The notes under the pieces are model-generated. The model was not told the DNA's origin, did no database searches, and saw only the letters and a program-made list of their open reading frames with translations. A stretch of 64,000 nucleotides of DNA, from NCBI RefSeq assembly GCF_014356525.2, contig NC_052505.1:14952135-15016134 (forward strand), read 5' to 3'. The position numbers and the translations under genes are program-made. Below, piece after piece: positions 53,901 through 62,900 of the stretch (its first letter is position 1; every line of letters starts with the position of its first letter). Source of the DNA: Nilaparvata lugens (Eukaryota > Arthropoda > Insecta > Hemiptera > Delphacidae).

Positions 53901-56900
53901 TTTCGTTTACCAAAAGTCAATATAGGCTATCAATTTTCAAGCAATCGTTCCAATATGGAGCTTCAAAATACTTCAATCGATTACCATACGAAATTAAATC
54001 ATCTGAAAATATTAAGACTTTTTTAAAATTTTTAAGAGCTTGGCTAATGTCTTTCCAAGAATTAGTTTTTCTTGATGTAACACTGACATAAGTCAATATG
54101 TTTATAAAGAAGCAGGTACTAATAATAATATACAGATTCAACATTATATGCATATTTTTTTCTATTTTAGATAATTAGAATCGTGAATAATATATGTGAG
54201 AAATATATCGTGAGTAGTAGCCTAATGGTTTTCAATACATTCATATAAAATAATAGTGATAGCCTATATTTTTTGAATATTCAAGATAAACTGTACTGGT
54301 TGTATATTTTTGTTCCCTTCAGTTCACATTGGTTTTCAGACTTCACGGAGTGCAGGAGTGCAATGCTGGACTCAAAAATCAATGGATTTTATTTTGTATA
54401 ATTCAAAATCAAGTTATAACCATTTTTGTAATTTTTTTAGTAATGATGATTTTTTTCTGTGAGTTGACCACGAATACTGGATAGTGTGGTCAACTTAGTT
54501 CCAATTTTTTAAAATTGTTATTTGCTATGTTTTTGTGAAAAGGAACCAATAAATTTCATTTCAATTTTTGAATTGTTTCTCAGAGACTGCAAATGGAAGT
54601 GATGATCGATAAAGAGCCAGAACGATTGCGAAGGATGCACGAATGGCGGAAGTGGTTCAGCGAAACACAAGTCACCAAAGCAAATGCCGAGGAGAAGCAT
54701 GATGAACTCGATGAAATACAAGAGAGTGAGGATGTGGAAACCTCGCGTCAAGAGGAAGTTCGTAGAAAATACAACGAAGAAGTGTATAAGTGAGTTATGT
54801 TTTTCCAGTCCCTGTTTACCGTACTCAATCCAGACCGATTACGTTAACACTTCATAGAAATTATTCAGTTTCTTTCATGATCTTTCCTATTCTCTTAGTT
54901 TCTAGGATAATAAATACTGTACTCCGATTCTCCCGAGAAACGATCTCAATTTGGAAAACGAAAAGTTTTGGACTTCAAGCCTAATCATTCATAGTTGTAA
55001 ATGATATTGTATGTATCAATGTATAAATGAATGAATAAATAAATAAATAAAAATTATTTCTCTGGTTAGAGCTTTTAAATATTGTACTTCAAGATTTCTA
55101 ATCATATTAATCATGTACTTGGCGTTATCTTCCTTGAATCAATGCAATTTTGCTTGCATGTACTCATAAAATCTTTTTCAGCTTATAATCACTTATTATT
55201 AAACTAGAGTCTGGAAGATCCTCTTTATCCTAAAGCTCTGATCTCGATCACCGTACATAGCAAATACTTGTTTAATTTGTCATTTTATGTTGAATGAGAT
55301 GAAGGATAATTTAATTAAAAAATTTATCCTTAACTCAAAAACATTGCTGAATTGAAATTTCAATTTGTTTATCAACTTATTCTAGTTTGATTCTAATTAA
55401 TATAAAGATGAATTACTGTAATAACTATTCTAATTTCATCAAATAAATTCCTTTTATTATTATTTTCAGATGGTACATGAAACGGAGAGGAAAGTATGTG
55501 ACAAAATTCGAAATGGAAGCCAAGGAGAGGCTTGAATTACGGGAGAGAGCTCACATGCTTAATGTAAGTGATCGATCATGAAAATTGATGATAAGATCAT
55601 GTGTTGCACCCTACTCATCATTTTCAGTTTTTATACTGTAATAGAATCATTTTTCAAAATGTTGGTATTTTCTATTGAAATACTAAATTTTAGGTGATTG
55701 TTTCTTGATCCATTCCGAGCTGGGAAGCATTAACACTTTTTTCTTTGTATTTCAACACGACATGTGTCAACAGGCACAGTGACAGTACCAATTTACAGCG
55801 TACTAATTTACTAATTACAGCGAGAAGAAACAGTCATAGTAACAGTACTAAATTTCAAATGTCAGCCAAGTAAACACTGCTTTATTGATAATTATATCAA
55901 TGAAACTTGTGCATGTTTCATTTATTGTCAAATCGTCTACATATCCAAGTACGGTTCTGTTCCAGTGATTAGCAAGACAAGGCCAAGATCGTACGCTACT
56001 AGTCGTCAGTAAAGCTCACAACCTTTAACATCGTGAAACTAGATGCAATACTATACTATAAGCTCATTTTATTCGGAAGAGTGAGTTAAAAAAATAGGGG
56101 TGATGGGTATATATATAAGCTTATGCTTTATGGGCCAGCATGTGGAAGCGTCAGAAGTGACTTGTCATAATTTAAAAAAACAAAACAAAAACTACATTGA
56201 AGGACAGTATGCTATATGCAGAATTACTGCATATTTTGGAATGGTCTCTACGGGTCTGCCTCAAATGTCAATTCTCTGTAATACTCCTTCGATCCATTTA
56301 AGCCCCATATCACTTGCCGCATGCACCTCCTGCAATCCTCCCTCACATGGGAACAGAGGGCAGTTCGAAACCAAGTGCTCCATTGTCTGTATCTCGCCAC
56401 ATTCACAGTATGGGTCAGGTGTAAAGCCCCATAAGGCAAGAGACTGGGCGCATCTTCCAGTAGATGTCCGGAACCTGTTCAAACAGCACCACTGCCGGCG
56501 GCCAAGCAGTGTCCCTGGCACCTGTTCATTTGGATCCTCAATTAGGTGTTTATTTTTTACTGATGAGGAGGACCACCTTGCCTTCCAAATTGTTTCAATA
56601 TCCTGACCATTCTGATCATCTAATCTCAGATACCTCCTAGATTGTAGCCGTCTTGCTGGTGCATTATTTAGCTCCTTAGCTATTGGCAACTCATTCCTTG
56701 AGACAACCCTGTTAACAAATTGTCTTGTCTTATTCAATCTGCGGAGGTCTGGTAGCAGGACATTACAAAGCACAGGTAGCCAGTTGGTCTCTGTTGGTCT
56801 TATTGTGCCACTGATTTTTCTCATGGATTCATTTAGCTGCACATCGATCTTTCCCACATGGTGGTGATGGGTATATTTCGATGACTGTATTACTGTGATG

Positions 56901-59900
56901 CTTATTAAGCTTGCTTGACTGTTATTTTCAGACTGTTATGACAAGGACTAGATGCAACACTAGATTATAAGTTCATTTTATTCGGAAGAGTGAGTTAAAA
57001 AAATAGGGGTGATGGGTATTTTTCGATGACTGTATTACTGTGATGCTTATTAAGATTGCTTGAATTTTCAGACTGTTATGACAAGGAAGAAAGTAGACAG
57101 ACAAAGGATGGAGAAGCTGATGCATCCTCTAGTGAAAATGGAACGCCAAGAAATGGAGAGAGAGGAAAAAGCTCAGCGTCGTTTGAAGGAGGCCGACGCT
57201 CTTTTCAAAGCAGCTGTTCAGAAGCTGTTTCCTTCTTCTTCCGAGGTGAGAATTAAAGCTTGAACAATTAAATTCGCAGAATTTCCAGCGGTTTTTCTGA
57301 TTCATTCATGCAAGTGTTTATGTCAACAATGTGTCAAGTTGTTTTATTACAAATTGGTGTTAGAAAAAAACATTAATAGTAGAAATGCAAAGTAAGAATT
57401 GGTAATTTTTTGCTGAATGTGTCATCCCTGAACAAATTGAATGTGTTTCTTTTGTAGGTCACAAACGTGCATTATTCATAAACTATTGATGCAATCTTAT
57501 CCAAATTAAGGCTGTGCAAAGGCTAAAAATAAACTTTATAATCGTGATACTTTTCGAAGTTTTTCGTTTTGTATATCATCAAGCTATCAAAATGAAAAAG
57601 TTTTCTCAGGAAAACATTTTTTTCCGATCATTACTTTTTGAGATATGAGCGACTGAAGTTTGAATTTTGGGACAGAACATTTCAAATTCGGTAAGAGTTT
57701 AATCCATGAGATTTAGAGGATGGATTCTTCATGGTATTGTTGATCTAGTAAAACAAAAATTTTCTAAAAATATAAATTTTTGGAAAAGTATTCAATTTAC
57801 CAAAAATAACTCAACTAAAAGTTATTTTTGGTTATTTTTAGTAGATCTTAAAAATTGATATCTTCAGAAAATTTCTGATTTACTAGATCAACAATACCTT
57901 GAAGAATCCATCCTCTAAATCTCATGGATTTATCTCTTACCGAATTTAAAATGTTCTGTCCCAAAAATTTAAACTTTAGGCGCTCATATCTCAAAAAGTA
58001 ATGATCAGAAAAAATGTTTTTCCTGAGAGAACTTTTTCATCTTGATAGCTTGATGATATTCGAATCGAAAAACTTTGAAAAATATCACCAGTAGAAAGTT
58101 CATTTTTAGCCTTTGCACAGCCTTTAGGAGATGAATAGCACGAGGTTACCTTATTTTCCCTTACCCTATCACTTTAATAATGTACTTGTAAGAAATAAAG
58201 AATAATCATTATCATTTAACGAAAATCCAAAGTAAATGCTGTAAATGACCCGAAGAGTATTGTTTTTCCGGGCTGACAAATAATTTTTAAATAGTAGCGC
58301 TCATCGAATTTTCATCTAACTGTTTACCCTGTTGTCAATATTTGAAGTAGCAGAAGTCTTGTAGGTGATTCACAGCATTTACTTGGGATTTTCGTTTAAA
58401 GATAATTAATAATTCATTGGCATTTGAATAAATGCAATATCTCAGTAATTTCCATCTGTAAAGTATAATCATTTATTTCTAGGTTGATGGATGCTTAGAA
58501 TCACTAAACTTAGAAGATGATCTGGCTGATGTCACATTAGAACTGGAATCATTATTTGGAGATAATTCAGAACAACTGCAAAAGCAAAAAGTTGATGAAC
58601 TTTCACAATGGAATTGGGAATGGGATATTTACACTGACGATTTCTTTGAAACACATCGGTCCCTGCGAGAACTCATCAGCACAAATCCACTTGGCCTGAG
58701 AAAATACAAGTAAGACACTAAATTGATAGTTATTATAGTTCGTTCACTAATTTATTAATAATATATTATAATAAACAATATCGGGGCACCGAGCTTTGCT
58801 CGTTATTTTTATTTATTGATAAACAGAACACAATTCTCTAAAATGATCGTTTTTATATTTTACAGCTGGCTATACGTCAGCTTATGAATTTCGGGGATGC
58901 GATATTTTTATTTTCCACAGACTTACTCGCTCACTCACTTTTTTACTATCCACAGACGACAAAAGTCTCAGCTGTTTCAGCCAAGGATGAATTATCCTTT
59001 TAATGTCGTTCAGCGAGTTTTCCTAAGGATGAGACCTAGTGCTATCGAATTTTTATATAATAAATCTACTATGTTCCAAATTTCGTGAAAATCGTTAACG
59101 CCGTTTTCGAGATCCGTTGAACAGAAATTGCTCGCTTAATATAATAGGATTGAGGACAAGTCAAAACGATAAATTATCATACATAAGTAAAGTAAAAGTA
59201 AATTCGTAGGGCTTTTGTTGGTGGGGAGTCCCTTGCGGGAAGGTCACACCGCCTGAATATATTATTTAAGCCGTCAATGAGCCTTACGACTGTCATACTT
59301 CAGCCGGGACCGACAGTTTAACATGCCCATCCATACATGTTCTTACGCTAGAGCTCAAGCAGGTCATTGATTTTTTTTTGAGAAAATGCAGCAAGTTTTA
59401 CCGTATGTTTTGTGTTTCAGCAGATCAAATAATTTTTATTGGTCAAAACCAAAGCATTATAAACAGCTTACAATATCCATCCAAACTTTTTTGATAATAA
59501 TAACATATTGGTAAAAAATGAAGTAAGCTTCAGAACTAATAAACATTGAAAAAGAATAAACAGAAGAATATTTTGTGTTTGTTATTGTAAATATTGTAAA
59601 ATTTGACTTTTCTCCCCGAATTTGAGTTTACAGAATTAAATTATAGCTATGGTATTTTTTATCAAAGCCATCTCTAGTTGAATGCCCTACTCAACGAGCT
59701 AGCAACAATACAGGGTGATTCTTAATTATGGTAAAATAATTTAATACGTGATAGTAGAGGTAAAAATAAGTAAAAAAGTTCTAATAAACATATATCCATA
59801 AACGCTTCATTAGCGAGTTATACAGGGTGAAAGATTTCGCCCGGAATTCAGTTCCTCTGGTGAAATACACCGATGCTGAATTGTTTGGAGACTAGTTTTT

Positions 59901-62900
59901 GAAAAACTTATGCTGGATTCATATGTAAAAATATCTGAAAAATTGAATAAAACTAGTCTGGAAGCTGTAGTGTGAGTAGTTTTTGAGAAAAAAGTTGAAA
60001 TATGCAAAAAGCTAACTAGAAAAACACAGACTTATACGTTTGATGCCCAATAACTTTCTTTAATGTAGAGTAAACAATTAATTTTTCGCAATAAAAATTG
60101 TAGAGAATTTAATTCTGAAAAGAATTATGTAAGCTGTGTAAACTAAATTCAAATAAAAGTTGAATAAAATGTATTCTTATGTAGTACATTACACCACAAA
60201 AATTTGCTGTTTTATGAGGAGAGAACTAATAAGTCATAGGTTGTAGCTGATTGCAAATAGAATATTCGGTTTTTTATGAAAAGTTTTATTTTTATATGAA
60301 AGTAACATATCTAAATGACATTAAACTTATACCAAAAGACTAAAGATGATGTTTAAAGTGACCTCCGTTGTTCTAAATGCATATGTTCTGACGTCTTCTC
60401 ATCGATTGTCGGACCCGTTCAAATATTCCAGGAGTCTGCTTTATAATTTCTATTCCATTCAAAATCCTTAATCGGAGTTCTTCAATGGTATCAATCGGAG
60501 TATTGTATACTAAGGTTTTCAAGTGTCCCCAAAGATAAAAATCCAAAGGATTTAAGTCTGGTGACCTAGCTGGCCATGGAAATGGCCCACCTCGGCCTAT
60601 CCATTGATTTGGAAAGCTGTGATTCAGGTGTTCACAAACAGCAACACTGAAGTGTGCTGGAGCTCCATCATGCATAAACCAAATATTTTGGTGCTACTGA
60701 AGAGGTACATACATATTCAAGTGAGATAAATAGCTCCTCTCTCAAAAAGTTTAAGTAGATTATGCCATCAAGCCTGGGAGGATGCTCGAACAAAGGTATA
60801 TGATCTCCTATGATTCCTGCCCAAATGTTTACTGAAAAATGATGTTGTGGACAATTAGGACTGATGGCATGAGGATTCTTATCTTCCCAAATATGTTGGT
60901 TGTGGACGTTAACGATAGCTGTTCTTGTAAAGTGTGCCTCGTCAGTAAATAAAACGGTTGTTGAAAAGTTTGGGTTAAGAAATTTTACTAAAAACCATCG
61001 GCAAATACCAGCACGGGGAATACAGTTGCGTGGCAATAGAGTATGAACATCTGGAGGTAGTATGGATGCAATTGTTGCTCTTTTAGTATCCTCCAAATAA
61101 TAGATTGATTGACATTAAACTGCACTGACAATTCTCTCGTGTTCTTCTCTGGATGTTCATAAATTTCATTAAGAACTTGTTCTTCTAACTCAACAGTCAT
61201 AGTAGATCGGGGTCTGCCTGCATAAATGTGCTCTTTGGATATCAAAGAACCTGTTTCAGACAGATGTTGATGAATAGTGTCAAAAAACCTTGAACTTGGA
61301 CATACTAGGTTAGGAAAGTTCTCTTGATACAAACGTCTTGCTTCTATTACAGTATAGTGTCCCATTCCATACATTAAATGCATGTCAGCTAATTCGGAGT
61401 ATGTATAATGTCTAAAATTACCTGCCATTTTTTAAAAAGTTAACACATAACACAAAAGCAAAGTGGAATGGTTACAAAGGACTGGTTAATAGATTAAACA
61501 AAAAACACAGCACGGTTAGAGTATAAAGCTGCGTACACATATTCGTGCTTCCAACCCGCACCGAGCACGCTCCTCCCTCGTACCGCCCTCGTACCACCAT
61601 CGAACCACAGTCGCACCGCCCACGCACACATCATGAACGTTACGGAAGATGTTAGATCTTCTCGCGTTCCCCGGTCGAACCACTGTTGCTCGCCGGTCGA
61701 TCATCAATCGCTCTGCTGGAGTGACGTTCGGTTGCGGAGCAGAGCGACAGTCTGTACGCACCTTTAGGTCTAACTCACAGTTTGTTGTTTTGTTCAACAG
61801 TGAGCTAAAATATTTCTGAAAATAATTTTCAGGTAATTTCTTTTAAATATTTTCTTATTCAAAACAAAATAAATCAGCTGTTATTAAAATCCATGTATTA
61901 TTTGCAATCAGCTACAACCTATGACTTATTAGTTCTCTCCTCATAAAACAGCAAATTTTTGTGGTATAATGTACTACATAAGAATACATTTTATTCAACT
62001 TTTATTTGAATTTAGTTTACACAGCTTACATAATTCTTTTCAGAATTAAATTCTCTACAATTTTTATTGCGAAAAATTAATGTTTACTCTACATTAAAGA
62101 AAGTTATTGGGCATCAAACGTATAAGTCTGTGTTTTTCTAGTTAGATTTTTTGCATATTTCAACTTTTTTCTCAAAAACTACTCACACTACAGCTTCCAG
62201 AGTAGTTTTATTCAATTTTTCAGATATTTTTACATATGAATCCAGCATAAGTTTTTCAAAAACTAGTCCCCAAACAATTCAGCATCGGTGTATTTCACCA
62301 GAGGAACTGAATTCCGGGCGAAATCTTTCACCCTGTATAGCTCGCTAATGAAGCGTTTATGGATATATGTTTATTAGAACTTTTTTACTTATTTTTACCT
62401 CTACTATCACGTATTAAATTATTTTACCATAATTATGAATCACCCTGTATAAGGGCCAAGCAACACGAGGCGTTATTTCAGTCGGCACGAAGTGAAAGCC
62501 AGCGCTGGCAAACCACCCATCCACACTCAGGCACTGGCCTCCGTTGAGCCAACATTTAGATGCGGCATCAAATAATAAGGCACAAAATAGTAACTATCTC
62601 GTATATATTTTCCTATATTATTATTATAAGAATAGCACTGCATGTCAAGAATTTAACCTCTTGAATTTCTATGGTGGTATTCAACAACGGTTAATATAAT
62701 AAGAAATTACCACTTGAATTTCTATGGTGATATTCACCAACGGTTAATATAGTACTCTACAGCACTCAGATTAATTTAATATAGTGTATAATCCTTATTT
62801 TATTGTGTGTTTCAAGATGGCTGAAACAAAAGCTACTAAAGCAGCTGGTGGAGGAAGGCCATCCGATTCTGATTTCGAAAACTCGAATGGAAAACTATCT

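Larger units (their letters stand above)
56039..57087. repeat. Tandem duplication across the exon 26 acceptor
   Basis: Unit 2 (56948-57087, 140 bp) repeats unit 1 (56039-56947), which is itself interrupted by a 750-bp LINE. Shared blocks: CATTTTATTCGGAAGAGTGA, GGGGTGATGGGTAT, CGATGACTGTATTACTGTGA and TTTTCAG-ACTGTTATGACAAGGA. The last 16 bases are exon 26 coding sequence. Confidence 0.88.
59711..62447 (-). mobile_element. Complete Tc1/mariner-superfamily element with about 550-bp TIRs (DD41D)
   Basis: TA-flanked, starts CAGGGTGATTCTTAATTATG and ends with its complement. The inverted repeats (59711-60258 and 61891-62447) are nearly identical. The transposase lies between on the minus strand. 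A separate GC-rich TIR element sits at about 61520-61770. Confidence 0.9.
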
